A stretch of 64,000 nt of DNA from contig CAWKIA010000041.1 in the NCBI GenBank assembly GCA_963849635.1, forward strand, positions 13,770 through 77,769. The letters run 5' to 3'. The notes under the pieces were generated by a model, which had not been told where the DNA came from, searched no databases, and saw only the letters and a program-made list of their open reading frames with translations. Below are positions 44,303 through 54,390 of this stretch, piece after piece (the stretch's first letter is position 1; every line of letters begins with the position of its first letter). The translations under genes and the position numbers were made by a program. The stretch is from CAVRUD01 sp963849635. Its GTDB lineage: Bacteria > Chloroflexota > Chloroflexia > Thermomicrobiales > UBA6265.

Positions 44303-45202
44303 CTACGCCCGGGACTTGGGATCGAGGACGTCGCGGAGGCCGTCCCCAACCAGGTTGAAGGCCAGCACCGTCAGGAGGAGTGCCAGGCCGGGACCGAGGG
44401 AGTACATCGGGTGGACGGTCAGATAGACCGTCCCTTCCTTGATCATCTGGCCCCAGGAAGGCGTGGGCGGTTGCACTCCCAGGCCGATGAAGGAGAGGCT
44501 GGCTTCGAGCCGGATCGCGGATGCGGTCCACAGGCTGCCGAAGACGAGCAGCTCACCGCCGATGTTCGGCACGATGTGGCGGGTGAGGATGCGGCCGTCG
44601 CGCACCCCGACCGCCCGGGCGGCCTCGACGAATTCTCTCCGCTTGATCGCCAGGGTGGCGCCATAGGCGACCCGGGCGAACCGGGGAGTGATCGTCAGGC
44701 CGATGGCGATGATCATCTTGTCCAGACCCGGCCCCAGCACCGCCAGCACGAGCAGGCCGGTGATCAGATCGGGGAAGGCGAGCAGGACATCAACCAGCCG
44801 CATCAGGGCGGTGTCGACCTTGCCGCTGAAATAGGCGGCGGCCACCCCGATCGCCGTGCCCAGCGCGCCGCCGAGGAGCACCGAGATGATACCGACCTGG
44901 AGCGCCACCCTGGCGCCCCAGAGCACCCGGGAGAAGATGTCGCGGCCCTTGTCGTCACGGCCCAGCAGGTAGGTGGAGCTTGGGGTCTCCAGCTTATTGA
45001 CGACGCTCTGGTCGAGGTGGTCGTGCGGGGAGATGACCGGCGCAAGCAACGCGATCAGGATGATCGCGGCGATCAGGACGACGCCGTAGACGGCAGATCT
45101 GTTGCGCTTGAAGGTCCGCCAGGCGCGTTGCCTGCCGGAAACGAGCTTGATCCCGTCCAGGTTGGCCCCGGCGAGCGGGGCAGCCGGAGATGCGATTGCC
45201 AT
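44303..45202 (-). CDS. Peptide ABC permease (DppC type)
   Basis: Inner-membrane permease of a peptide/nickel-type importer, 299 residues, intact. An N-terminal cytoplasmic arm with F-K-R-N-R-S-A precedes the first membrane segment; L-L-G-R-D-D-K-G-R-D-I-F is the usual DppC periplasmic motif and E-A-A-R-A-V-G is the EAA loop. Its ATG overlaps the DppB stop by one base (TGATG), so translation is coupled. The ATPases are not in the window. Confidence 0.9.
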   Translation of the reverse strand: MAIASPAAPLAGANLDGIKLVSGRQRAWRTFKRNRSAVYGVVLIAAIILIALLAPVISPHDHLDQSVVNKLETPSSTYLLGRDDKGRDIFSRVLWGARVALQVGIISVLLGGALGTAIGVAAAYFSGKVDTALMRLVDVLLAFPDLITGLLVLAVLGPGLDKMIIAIGLTITPRFARVAYGATLAIKRREFVEAARAVGVRDGRILTRHIVPNIGGELLVFGSLWTASAIRLEASLSFIGLGVQPPTPSWGQMIKEGTVYLTVHPMYSLGPGLALLLTVLAFNLVGDGLRDVLDPKSRA

Positions 45203-46143
45203 CAGCTAAACCTGACGCGGGGATCGACGTAGGCGTAGATCAGATCGGTGAAGAGGTTGATCAGGACGATGATCGTGGCATAGACGACCATGATCGATTG
45301 CAGGGCGGTGTAGTCCTTCTGCTTGGTGGCGCCGACCATCAGTTTGCCCAGGCCCGGCCGGACGAAGACCTCTTCAACCAGGACGGATGAGCCGATCAGG
45401 CTGATGGCGAAGATACCGATCAGGGAGACGATCGGTATCAACCCGGCCCGGAGGGCGTGCTCGATCAAGACGACGAACTCGGTCAGCCCTTTTGCTCTGG
45501 CCGTGCGCACGTAGTCGTCGCTCATGATCCCGAGCATGACCGAACGGGTCATGCGGGCGATGTAGCTCGTTTCGATCAACCCCAGGGTCAGGGCCGGCAG
45601 GAAAAGGTGGCTCAGATTGTCGCCGGGGTTGGAGAAGTCGCCCGTGCCCACGGCTGGGAAGAGATCGACTTTCACCGCCAGGAAGTAGATGAGCAGGATG
45701 CCGAGGTAGAACGCCGGCAGGGAGAGCCCGATCAGCGAGACGATCCGGCCGATGTAGTCCGGCGCCTGATTCTGCTTGATCGCGGTGATGACCCCGACCG
45801 GGACGCCGAGGATCAACCCGATGATGATTGCGGCGAAGGTAAGCTCCAGGGTGTGGGGCAGCGCGCTCGTAATCTGGTCGGAGATCGGCTGACGACTGAT
45901 CAGGGATTTGCCCAGGTCGCCCTGGCTCAAGTCGACCAGGAAGTCGACGTACTGCTGCCAAAGCGGCCGGTTCAGCCCCATCTGCTCGCGAAGTGCTTCG
46001 ACGGCCTCCTGGTTGGCGTTGTCGCCCAGGACCGCCGCGGCAGGGTCACCCGGGGCGACGCGCACGATGAAGAAGATCACCGTGAAGACGGCGAGTAACG
46101 TCGGGATGGCGAGCAGGAGGCGGCGGATGATGTGTTTCAGCAT
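45202..46143 (-). CDS. Peptide ABC permease (DppB type)
   Basis: First permease of the importer, 313 residues, intact. Typical start M-L-K-H-I-I-R-R-L-L-L-A-I-P-T and the R-V-A-P-G-D-P-A motif after the first membrane segment; the EAA loop reads T-A-R-A-K-G-L. The binding-protein gene lies upstream beyond a repeat-filled gap of about 300 bp, so both belong to one system. Confidence 0.9.
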   Translation of the reverse strand: MLKHIIRRLLLAIPTLLAVFTVIFFIVRVAPGDPAAAVLGDNANQEAVEALREQMGLNRPLWQQYVDFLVDLSQGDLGKSLISRQPISDQITSALPHTLELTFAAIIIGLILGVPVGVITAIKQNQAPDYIGRIVSLIGLSLPAFYLGILLIYFLAVKVDLFPAVGTGDFSNPGDNLSHLFLPALTLGLIETSYIARMTRSVMLGIMSDDYVRTARAKGLTEFVVLIEHALRAGLIPIVSLIGIFAISLIGSSVLVEEVFVRPGLGKLMVGATKQKDYTALQSIMVVYATIIVLINLFTDLIYAYVDPRVRFS

Positions 46144-46149
46144 GGGCGC

Positions 46150-46195
46150 ATTCAGGCGTTAGGCGTTAGGCGTCAGGCATTGGGCGTCCGGCGCC
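46150..46195. repeat. GGCGTTAGGCGTCAGGC-type short repeats
   Basis: Near-tandem 7-8-base units (aggcgtt, aggcgtt, aggcgtc, aggcatt) directly upstream of the DppB start. A related unit (aggcgccaggcgtga) borders the IS at 40105. Confidence 0.5.
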
Positions 46196-46206
46196 GAGCC
46201 CATCCG

Positions 46207-46352
46207 TCATCCCGAGCTTGTCGAGGGATCTAGAGGGACGAGGTGTTCGGATATTACTGCGATCTCCGAGAGAGCACGATGCCGTTTTCTCGGAAGCCGG
46301 GGCTCCGTCGTTTCTTGGTTTCCATCGAGATCCCTCGACAAGCTCGGGATGA
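46207..46352. repeat. MITE-like element with inverted ends (second copy)
   Basis: About 146 bp bounded by tcatcccgagcttgtcgagg and its inverted copy, with an interior (cgagagagcacgatgc..., then tttccatcgagat) alignable to that of the 9173-9315 element. It has no coding capacity. Confidence 0.6.
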
Positions 46353-46387
46353 CGGGTTGCGTCGAGGCGACATCGCAGCGCGACGCC

Positions 46388-46440
46388 GCCTGACGCCCCT
46401 CTCCACCGCAGAGGAGAGGGGGTAGGGGGTGAGGTCCGTA
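46388..46440. repeat. CCCTCTCC/GGGGTGAGG intergenic repeat
   Basis: cccctctccaccgcagagga followed by gagggggtagggggtgaggt, third copy of the family seen at 5606 and 18708, here abutting the stop of the binding-protein gene. Confidence 0.65.
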
Positions 46441-46442
46441 CT

Positions 46443-48069
46443 CTAGCGCGTAACCGTCGTCGTCTCGTCAATGCCCGGGTAGAGGGCCAGGACAGAGACA
46501 AGCTCGTGGCCGTAGTCGACGCCCTGGGCGCGGGCGTAGACCTGGTTCTGGTAGTGGAGCGGCACGGCGACGAAGTCGCGCAGGATCTGGAGGTTCGCTT
46601 CCTTCCAGATCGCTTCCTGGGCGGCGGGGTCGAGCTCGGCCCGGGCCTGGGCGATCAGGTCATCGACGCCGGTGTAGTGGGAGAAATTCGCGTCCGGCTT
46701 GGCGCCGGTCATGATGATCGAGGCCGATGCGAAGAAGCGGTTCAGGTAGGAATCGGCGGTCGGGCGGTACGCCGAATAGATCACGATCGGGTTGACGCCC
46801 TCGCGGATCTGGGTGTGCATGGTGGCGTGATCGACTACGCTCAGCTCGATCTCGATCCCGATCTCGCCGAGCTCTGCCTGGAGCACTTCGTAGTTGGAGC
46901 GGTAGGCGGCCATCTCCGAGGTGACGAGCGAGAGCGAGAAGCCGTCCGGGTAGCCTGCTTCGGTCAGCAGCGCTTTAGCCTGCTCGATGTCCTGATCGAC
47001 GGGCAGGCCGGCCGCTTCGACTTCTTCGCGGGTCAGGCCGCCGGCCAGCAGCGGCTCGGGCACGACCGAGTAAATGATCTCGGCCACCGGCGAGCCGTAA
47101 AGCGCCTGATGCTCCTCCCGGCTGATCGCCAGGGTGATCGCCTGGCGGACGAGAGGGTCCTTGAGGTACTCATTGGTGATATCGAGGTTGAGGAAGACGG
47201 CCTCGCCGACCCCGAAGATTTCCGCTGACAAGATTGCCCTCGGCATTGATCCGATCGACCCAGGAAGCCTCGTGCAAGACCTGCCGCGGCGTCGATCTCA
47301 CCGGACTGAAGGGCCAGCTCGCGGCGAGGTGGGGTCCGGCATGTAGCGGATTTCGACGCCGGCGAGCTTCGGTGCGCCGCGGAAGTACTGGTCGTTGGCG
47401 ACGAGCTCAAGGCTGGTCTGCGGGGTGTAGGCGCTGAACATGAACGGGCCGGTGCCGACCGGATTGGTCTTGAATCCATCGGCGCCGAGCGCCTCGTACG
47501 CCTGCTGGCAGACGATGTAGCCGCCCTGGTAGTTGGCGAACTTGGGCAGGAAGAGCGTCGGCGATAGCGGGGCTGTCGACCGTGACCTTGACGGTGGCCG
47601 GATCGACCGCTTCGAAGGTCATCCCGGTGTACTCACCGGCGGAGCCGGAGGTCTCGGCGGTGGCGGACTTCTGCAGGGAGAAGACGACATCGGCCGAGGT
47701 GAGCGGGTAGGCCTCGGAACTGGCGGTCGGGTGGCACATCGCGTCGGTGCGCAGGGTGAAGGTCCAGGTCTGGGTCCCGGCCTCGTCTACCGGCTCGGGG
47801 ATGGCGGTGGCGAGATCGGGCTCGAACACGCTGGCGTCGCCGGGCTTGAACCGGATGAGGCCATTGAAGACCATGTCGACGACGGTCCGGTCCTGGGTGC
47901 CGGAGGCAAGATGGGGATCGAGGGTGGCCAGGTCCTGGGCATTGACGCCGAAGCGGAGGGTCTCTCTGTCGCCGTCCTGGGCATTGGCCTGCGATGCGCG
48001 CAGGCTGAGGGCCGGCATGAGGAGCATCACCATCGCCAAAACGGCGATCAACGATCGTCGGTGCTTCAT
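46443..48069 (-). CDS. Peptide ABC substrate-binding protein (frameshifted)
   Basis: Family 5 extracellular binding protein, about 540 residues after repair. ATG at 48069 has GAGGGAG upstream; Sec-type signal (K-H-R-R-S-L-I-A-V-L-A-M-V-M-L-L). The N-terminal part has the family opening L-D-P-H-L-A-S-G and the later S-A-D-V-V-F-S-L. Frame breaks occur near 47555 and 47300-47235. The C-terminal part reads V-R-Q-A-I-T-L-A-I and the usual sugar/peptide-lobe motifs. With DppB and DppC it forms the importer of this locus. Confidence 0.75.
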
Positions 48070-48286
48070 CTCGTCTCCCTCTGTGATGTGGTGGTTGAAA
48101 ACCAAAGTCCAGGTGCCGGCCGGCACGTTGCCCCGGCACTTCCCGTCAAACCACGCCATTGTGGTTTCGTGGCGATTCCTCCTTCGCTTGACACTGATCT
48201 GACTGGCCCCAACCAGCGATCAGTGTAGCGAACCGGGACGCGTTGTGCGCAGTTACTAGCCGTGGAGAGTTGGCGCGTCCGGCTTC

Positions 48287-49433
48287 TCAATCGAGGTTTT
48301 TGCGAATCGAGATCGGCGGAACGGTTCGATCGGCAGAGGTTGTCTCGCCGCGGAGGGCGAGGTCGGCGAGGATTCGGCCGGTTATCGGGCCAAGGCAGAA
48401 GCCGTGGCCGGAGAAGCCCGCCGCGACGACCAATCCGTCGTACTCCGGCGTGCGCTCGATCACTGGGAGGGCGTCCGGTGTCATATCGAGCAGGCCGCCC
48501 CAAACCTGGGCAATCCGGGCGTTTCCGATGGCAGGCACGATCCGGGTTGCCCGCTGGAGCAAGGTGGCAATCTCGGTCCCGAGCGGCTGGACCGCATCGT
48601 AGCCGCTGGCAAGATCGCTCAAGGAATACGGCCAGGTCGTGCCGCCGGCGGTGAAGCGGAGGCGGCCATCGACCTGCTGCCGCCCGGCAAAGTCAGCGTT
48701 GGCGACGCCAAGCACCTGCTTGAGCTCGATCGCGACCGCTGTCGTCTGCACGGCGGCGACGTGGCCGATGCGGAGGGGCAGGTCCAGACCGAGCGCGGCG
48801 CAGAGTTCGCCGGTGTAGACCCCGGCGACGACCACCACCGTGTCGGCGGGCAAGTCTCCGTCGCTCGTCGTGACGCCGGTCACCCTGCCTCCGGAAACCG
48901 TGATGCCCGGTTACGGCGATTCCGGTGCGGATCGTCGCCCCGTGCCGTTCAGCCGCCCTGGCAAAGGCATGCACGGCCTTGGTTGGGTTGGCGTGGCCGT
49001 CGGTCGGGCAGAGGGAGGCCGCCAGAATCTCCTCGGAAAGGGCGGGGGCGACCGCGCGCACGGCCGCGCCGTCCGGCAAGAACGAGAGGTCCAGACCGGA
49101 GGCCCGTCCATTGGCCACGACCCCTTCGATCACAGGGACTTCGTCCGGGGTGCGGGCCAGACGGAGGTTTCCATCCTGGCGATACTCGACATCGGCGTCC
49201 AGCTCGGCGCCCAAGGACATCCAGCGATCGACAGCCGCCGTCGCCAGCGGCAGCTCGGCCGGGTGCCGGCCGGACTGCCGCACACCGGCGAGTGTCCACC
49301 CGGAGGCCATGCTGGCGAGTTCGCCCCGCTCAAGCAGGGTGACTGTTGCCCCGGCTTTTGCAAGCTCGTATGCGGCCGCCACCCCGCTGATGCCGCCGCC
49401 GATCACGAGCACGTCCGCCTGTGCGCTTGTCAT
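48287..49433 (-). CDS. FAD-dependent oxidoreductase (DadA/glycine-oxidase type, frameshifted)
   Basis: About 381 residues. Rossmann FAD loop V-I-G-G-G-I-S-G at the N-terminus and L-L-E-R-G-E; the C-terminal half has Q-V-W-G-G-L-L-D-M-T-P-D and G-F-S-G-H-G-F, typical of glycine/D-amino-acid or sarcosine oxidases. The frame breaks near 48895. ATG at 49433 follows GGGAGCAGGA. Substrate likely an amino acid or N-methyl amino acid. Confidence 0.75.
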
Positions 49434-49488
49434 TCCTGCTCCCATCCAATGCGCGTCGAGCGTCAATCCTATTGACTTGGCGTTCCCA

Positions 49489-49737
49489 TCATCGGGCTTG
49501 CCGCCGGTAGACCGCCACGTTGTAGGTGAGTTCAAGTTGCTCGTTTGCCCGGCCGCGTTCGCCGAAGTAGAAGCCGAGGAGGGTTTGGGCTTCGGCGAGG
49601 GTATCGAAGCGGAAGACGGTATGCACGATCTCTACGGAGAAGCCGCGCTCGCGCCACCATGCGTGATCGCTGACGTAGGCGGATGGATTTGGAGCGAGGG
49701 AGAGGAACTCGTCGTCGCCGGCGTTGTCGGCGATCAC
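49489..49737 (-). pseudogene. C-terminal fragment, probably a methyltransferase
   Basis: An 82-residue frame with no ribosome-binding site, reading W-W-R-E-R-G-F-S-V-E-I-V-H-T-V-F-R-F and ending Y-N-V-A-V-Y-R-R. It resembles the last 80 residues of class I SAM-dependent methyltransferases; the SAM-binding domain is absent, replaced by the toxin-antitoxin pair. Confidence 0.45.
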
Positions 49738-49879
49738 GATCGGCCCGCTCGACGAATGGCTTGCCTATGGTCGTTCGCTGGTTTCATTCGACGAAGGGCC
49801 GTCGGTGGAGGAACTTATCCGCCAAGGCGAAGAGGCCGTGGCAGACGAGTGGTGGGAACGGTTCCATCGGGATGGATGA
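49724..49879 (+). CDS. Putative antitoxin of a PIN toxin
   Basis: A 51-codon frame starting TTG at 49724 and reading P-L-D-E-W-L-A-Y-G-R-S, then S-V-E-E-L-I-R-Q-G-E-E-A-V, an acidic helical pattern seen in small antitoxins. Its TGA overlaps the toxin ATG (atggatga), as usual for vapBC-type pairs. The start is uncertain. Confidence 0.4.
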   Translation: MSAITIGPLDEWLAYGRSLVSFDEGPSVEELIRQGEEAVADEWWERFHRDG

Positions 49880-50287
49880 AGGACTGGTTGACACGAACGT
49901 CTTCGTTCATGCGTTCATGAACGACGATCGCACGGAGGAGTGTGTCGCGTTCCTCGATGGGGTTCGGTCCGGAGTGACAAGGGCCGAGATCCATCCGTTG
50001 GTCGTCCACGAGCTGACATACACCTTCGTGCGGTACAAGATTTTCCTGATCGGTACGCGATATCAGAGTACATTCGATCTGTTCTCCATTGGCCAGGTAT
50101 AACGACGGATGTCGACGCTCTTGAGCGGGCTCTTGTTCGATGGGGTCAAGGATCCGGTGTGGCATTTGTGGACGCGTATCTGGCTGAGATCGCGCTTCGC
50201 GACAATCGTCCGGTTTACACGATCAACGTGCGGGACTTTGCGCCGTACGGCGTGAATACGCCGAGCCCGTTGCCTCCCGTCGGCTAG
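49872..50287 (+). CDS. PIN-domain toxin (VapC-like, frameshifted)
   Basis: PIN-fold ribonuclease of about 138 residues. Acidic active-site residues are visible: D in L-V-D-T-N-V-F-V-H, E in H-E-L-T-Y, D in V-A-F-V-D-A-Y and D in I-N-V-R-D-F. A frame break near 50055-50065 separates the two halves. PIN toxins cleave RNA; the broken frame suggests loss of function unless it is a read error. Confidence 0.65.
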
Positions 50288-50310
50288 TGGCGTTGTTCCG
50301 ACGGTGGGAG

Positions 50311-51093
50311 CTAGTCTGGGCCAATCTCCACCGTCAGCCCGTCATACGCGATGTCGATGCCAGGCGGAAGCAGTTCGCTGGCCTCGGCGTGGCTGATGTC
50401 GTGGGAGAGGTGGACGAGGTAGGCCTGGCGGGGGGCGAGGTCCTGGATGATCTGGACCGCTTCCGGGATGCTGAGGTGGGTGGGGTGGGGTGTGGCGCGG
50501 AGGCCGTTGAGGACGAGGGTGTCCAGGCCGCGCAGGAGGTCGAGCGAGCTGTCCGGGATCGCTTTGGCGTCTGTCACGTAGGCGAGCGGGCCGAGCCGGT
50601 AGCCGATGATCGGCAGGCGGCCGTGCATGACCGGAATCGGGACGATCTCGCGACCATCGGGCGGGAATGGGGTAAACGGACCGGTGACCTCGTGCAGGTG
50701 GAGGTCTGGCTTGCCGCCGTAGAACGGGAAGAAGTCCTCGAAGGTGTAGGCGTAGCGCTCGCGCAGGACCGTGGCCGTCTCCGGGTTGGCGTAGACCGGT
50801 AGGTGCTGTTGCTGGATCTCGTTGAAGCGGCGTAGGTCGTCGAAACCGCCCGTGTGGTCGGCATGGGCATGGGTCATCAGGATGGCGTCGACCCGTTTGA
50901 GGCCGACGGCCAGCGCCTGGATGCGGAGCTCGGTGGCGGTGTCGATGAGGTAGGTGCGGCCGTCATCGTCGTGGATGACGGCGGAGGTGCGATTGCGTTT
51001 GTCCCGTTGGTCCGGCGATGTGCAGACGGGGCAATCGCAACCGATGATCGGGACGCCGTTCGAGGTCCCCGTACCGAGAAAGGTTAAGCGCAC
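50311..51093 (-). CDS. MBL-fold hydrolase (PhnP-like)
   Basis: Metallo-beta-lactamase-fold phosphodiesterase of 260 residues, intact. Metal motif T-H-A-H-A-D-H-T-G-G near residue 75; an N-terminal zinc-type site C-D-C-P-V-C near residue 20 is typical of PhnP, the phosphoribosyl cyclic phosphodiesterase. GTG at 51093 has GAGGAG about 12 bases upstream; longer starts at 51120 or 51129 are possible. No phosphonate genes are nearby. Confidence 0.8.
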   Translation of the reverse strand: MRLTFLGTGTSNGVPIIGCDCPVCTSPDQRDKRNRTSAVIHDDDGRTYLIDTATELRIQALAVGLKRVDAILMTHAHADHTGGFDDLRRFNEIQQQHLPVYANPETATVLRERYAYTFEDFFPFYGGKPDLHLHEVTGPFTPFPPDGREIVPIPVMHGRLPIIGYRLGPLAYVTDAKAIPDSSLDLLRGLDTLVLNGLRATPHPTHLSIPEAVQIIQDLAPRQAYLVHLSHDISHAEASELLPPGIDIAYDGLTVEIGPD

Positions 51094-51259
51094 GATCGTG
51101 ATCGTCTCCTCGTGGTGCATCGATGGCACAGCACACTATCGGCGAGTATGCCAGAGAGTGGCCCAGAAGATTCTCAGGCCTATGGGCGTGGGTTGCGGGG
51201 CGATCCGATCTACCCCAGGAAAGACCCTCCTGGCTGCGTCAAATTGGTACCAATGTCCT

Positions 51260-51366
51260 ATGTCCGGACATTACTCTGTCGACGCCGGCCTAGTACTATT
51301 TAGGCAGTCCTTTGCAATCTGTTCCTGCCCCAGACCGTGCTGAATCTGACAAACTTGTCAAGTTTG
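51260..51366 (+). promoter_or_regulatory. Operator-like palindromes before the response regulator
   Basis: Two perfect inverted repeats in the 306-bp gap 51094-51399: atgtccggacat at 51260-51271, with an extra half-site aatgtcc just before it, and caaacttg-t-caagtttg at 51350-51366, 33 bases before the start codon. Both have the size of NarL/LuxR-type sites and could mediate autoregulation. Confidence 0.45.
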
Positions 51367-51399
51367 CCGAGAACGGGTGGGTTACCGGTGGGGTAACCA

Positions 51400-52125
51400 G
51401 TGTCATCGGCGACCCATCAATCCACTTCGTTGGGCGTTCCCGTGCCCATCTCGTCGAAGACAACAGTACTGTTGGCCGATGACCACCACCTCTATCGGGA
51501 GGGGCTTCGGCGTACTGTCCAGTCCACCGAGGAGATGGTCGTCGTCGGGGAAGCATCCGACGGGGAAGAGGCGATCAGACTTGCGCGCGAGTTACGGCCG
51601 CACGTGGTCTTGATCGATCTCAATATGCCGATTATCGATGGCATTAGCGTCACCGAGGCCATTACATCCTCGTGCCCGAACACCAACGTCGTCCTCCTGA
51701 CAATGTATTGGCAAGAGGACTACGCATCGCAAGCGGTCCGTGCGGGAGCCAGGGGCTATCTTCTCAAGAACGTTCGCGAGGAAGATGTCCTCCGGGCGGT
51801 GCGGCTGGCGGCGACCGGTGGATCGGCGCTGGACCCCTCATTGGCGGCAGCTCACCGGCGCGAGTATGACCGGATGCTGCGCCACGGCCCGGAAGGGCGA
51901 GACAAGAGCCAGGCGCTCAACCGACGCGAGATCGATTTGCTCCGCTCGCTGGTCGCTGGCAAGAGCAATCGCCAGATTGCCCTGGATTTCGGCCTGGCCG
52001 AGAGCACGATCAAGAACAATCTCTCCGCTCTCTTCCATAAGATTGGCGCGCGCGATCGGACGCAGGCGGTCCTGTTCGCCTTCTCGGCCGGTCTGGTTCC
52101 TCAACCCTCCGACAATTCCAGGTAG
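51400..52125 (+). CDS. NarL/FixJ-family response regulator
   Basis: Two-component response regulator of 241 residues, intact. The receiver domain (residues 20-140) has the acidic pair L-L-A-D-D-H, the phospho-acceptor Asp in L-I-D-L-N-M-P and the conserved Lys in Y-L-L-K-N. The C-terminal LuxR helix-turn-helix reads N-R-Q-I-A-L-D-F-G-L-A-E-S-T-I-K-N-N-L. GTG at 51400 follows GTGGGG. No sensor kinase is in the window. Confidence 0.85.
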   Translation: MSSATHQSTSLGVPVPISSKTTVLLADDHHLYREGLRRTVQSTEEMVVVGEASDGEEAIRLARELRPHVVLIDLNMPIIDGISVTEAITSSCPNTNVVLLTMYWQEDYASQAVRAGARGYLLKNVREEDVLRAVRLAATGGSALDPSLAAAHRREYDRMLRHGPEGRDKSQALNRREIDLLRSLVAGKSNRQIALDFGLAESTIKNNLSALFHKIGARDRTQAVLFAFSAGLVPQPSDNSR

Positions 52126-52267
52126 CGGTGGGCGAAGGGTGCCGATCGCCCGGCCCTCTTTGCCCTGAGGGTGACGAACTCCCGGGACCACGGTTGCGGT
52201 CTCGGATGTTCGTCGCCCTCAGGAATTCAGCAGGCCCCTACGGCTCGTATGCGGAAGCTGAGATGTC

Positions 52268-52486
52268 CTACCCGATCTGGTTGCGGATGTCGGCCGCGCA
52301 CTCTTCGGTGTAGTTGTCGAGATAGATGTCGTTGAACTCGCTGGAGGCGGGATGGGGAGCAACGAGCAGGATGTCGTTCGCGCATTCAGGATTGATCTGC
52401 GTCTCTTCCTTGAGATCCGCAGCCAGAAGCGCCTCGCCTTCGCGACTGATGACGTAGTCGCGGGCGATGCTGCGGCTGGTTTCCAT
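52268..52486 (-). CDS. Small hypothetical protein (72 aa)
   Basis: ATG at 52486 has GGAGGG 4-5 bases upstream, a strong site for a small gene. The protein is acidic, with two Cys (P-E-C-A-N-D-I and E-E-C-A-A-D-I) in similar settings, and S-R-E-G-E-A-L-L-A. No signal peptide. Family not recognised. It stands alone between the response regulator and an exported protein. Confidence 0.5.
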   Translation of the reverse strand: METSRSIARDYVISREGEALLAADLKEETQINPECANDILLVAPHPASSEFNDIYLDNYTEECAADIRNQIG

Positions 52487-52746
52487 GGGGTCCCTCCTCG
52501 CCGGATGGGCGACGTCGCCCGCTGTCCAGCGGCTACTCGGTGGTTAGACAGTGACGGGTTCGTCGCAGCACGTCGAGTGCTAGCGCGTCACGAGCGCCTA
52601 CCAGCCCAGGTCCCTAGGGTACTCCTTTATTCGAGGATGTGAACCCTCTCGGGGTGTCCCGGTAGAGAAACCCGCCTCAGCTCGCAGGCGTCTTAGGGTT
52701 GGACTGGCGATGGCGCCGGTCTAGATGCATCTCTCAGGAGGGATAC

Positions 52747-53564
52747 ATGCCAGCCACTGAGACCGGTGAGATTCGACACGGGCGTCACAGATCGTTGCCC
52801 TACGTCCTCACCCGATTCGCGCTTCTTGGCACCGTTCTGGCCGCCATGATCGGCATCGCTCCGTTGATGACGGAGCGGGCACGGGCCCAGGAAGGGGAGG
52901 CGGTTGCGGTGCCGCTCAACCAGCCGCCGTATGTCACTGGAGCCGCTGAGGGCGATATCCCGGAATCGGTTGGACGCGAGGTTGCCTGGCGGGTGGTGCG
53001 CGATGTGGCCGAGCCGAAGGGGAAAGCGGGGACGAGGTTCGGGCGTTAGGTTTCGGTGTACCGCTCGCCGATCCGCTGCTTACGACGAACGTCGACACCG
53101 GCAACGTGGCTAGGTTCAACCCTGGCCAGATCTTCTACGTGATCGAGGACAGCACCACCCGGCGCGAGAGCCTCACGCAGGCGACAGTCCCCTATATCCG
53201 CATCGGCCTGGTCCCAGAGGATGAGGTGACGGATCCAGGCGGCGATACCCTGTTCTTCGCCGGCAGCGCCTTTTCGTTGCCTGCCGGGACGACCGACCTC
53301 GACATTCGGGCAAGCGCCTACGAGATCGCTGAGGGTGAGCGCATCCCGTTTGGTGGTTACCGCACGGTGCTGATCCACGCTGTCGCCGGAAGCGTCTCCT
53401 ACGAAGCGATCAACGGGCAGTCCGGCTTGCTCCTGGCGGGCGAATCCGCGACGGTGGTCGTGCCGGAGAACGGCGGGCCGGATGCTAACCGGGTCGACAT
53501 CATCGGGCGCGATCCCGACGGCAGCCGGTATGTTGTCGCGATGGTCGGCGCTCAGTCAGGTTAG
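52747..53564 (+). CDS. Exported hypothetical protein (one frameshift)
   Basis: About 272 residues after repair. ATG at 52747 has GGAGGG upstream; a Sec-type membrane segment (F-A-L-L-G-T-V-L-A-A-M-I-G-I-A-P) ends E-R-A-R-A-Q-E. The frame breaks near 53030 in a G-rich stretch; the second part is beta-rich with no recognised family (L-P-A-G-T-T-D-L-D-I-R-A, I-P-F-G-G-Y-R). Convergent with and overlapping the phosphatase by 9 bp. Confidence 0.6.
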
Positions 53565-54332
53565 TGGCCCGAGCAGGCGTGCCCGGATCCGCCGAACTTG
53601 GTCTTCGGTCACGCCATTCGTGCGCAGATAGGGCTCCGAACCTCCGTAACGGACGTCCAGATGTTCGAGTGCCGCCACTATCACCGCAGCGGTCGGGTCG
53701 TACTTCGTGTTAATCGCCTCGCGCTCGGCCCGCGTCCCTGGACCGTTCTCCAGCCATTCATCGACGGCCGGACGGATGCACTCGGCCGTCAAGGCGTAGT
53801 CCTCGCCGATCGTTTTTCGCGGAACTCCCGCCAGATCGAGGAGGAGAGCGGAGATGATCCCGGTCCGATCCTTCCCGGCCATGCAATGGATCACGATGCC
53901 GCCGGCGGGCGCGTCGGCGATTGTCGCGATGATCTGGGCGATGCTGGTGGAGAAGGTTTCAAGCATATCGACGTAGTCGTCTGCCAGGGTCGCAAAGTGT
54001 TCGCGCGAGCCGGACCCAGGATCGACCAATGAGATGTTGACGTAGGCGATGCCATGGCCGCCGAGGTGGGCGGGATCGGCGAAGGGATTCGGGTACAACT
54101 GCAACTCGGCCGGTCTGCGCAGATCGATGATCGTGCGGATGCCGTGGGCCACGAGCGCTGCCTGACCAGTTGCTGTCAGATCCCCCAGGCGATCCGAGCG
54201 GACGATCTCGCCCCAGCGCGTTTCGCGGCCATCGTTGGTGGAGTAACCGCCCAGATCTCGGCTGTTCAGGCAGCCTTCCCATCCCAGCACCCGTTGCCGG
54301 TTCCCGGTTGCCGCTGCTGATTCCGTCGTCAC
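53556..54332 (-). CDS. Tyrosine-protein phosphatase (Y_phosphatase3)
   Basis: Protein tyrosine/lipid phosphatase of 258 residues, intact. P-loop signature H-C-M-A-G-K-D-R-T-G near residue 140 (CX5R) and an N-terminal N-S-R-D-L-G-G-Y motif characteristic of the family. GTG at 54332 has GGAGG 7 bases upstream; ATG 54347 is an alternative. Confidence 0.8.
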   Translation of the reverse strand: MTTESAAATGNRQRVLGWEGCLNSRDLGGYSTNDGRETRWGEIVRSDRLGDLTATGQAALVAHGIRTIIDLRRPAELQLYPNPFADPAHLGGHGIAYVNISLVDPGSGSREHFATLADDYVDMLETFSTSIAQIIATIADAPAGGIVIHCMAGKDRTGIISALLLDLAGVPRKTIGEDYALTAECIRPAVDEWLENGPGTRAEREAINTKYDPTAAVIVAALEHLDVRYGGSEPYLRTNGVTEDQVRRIRARLLGPLT

Positions 54333-54390
54333 GATTGAGCCTCCCATCGCTGTACGAGCATCGAAGGACTCATTATCCACAGTGCAAACG

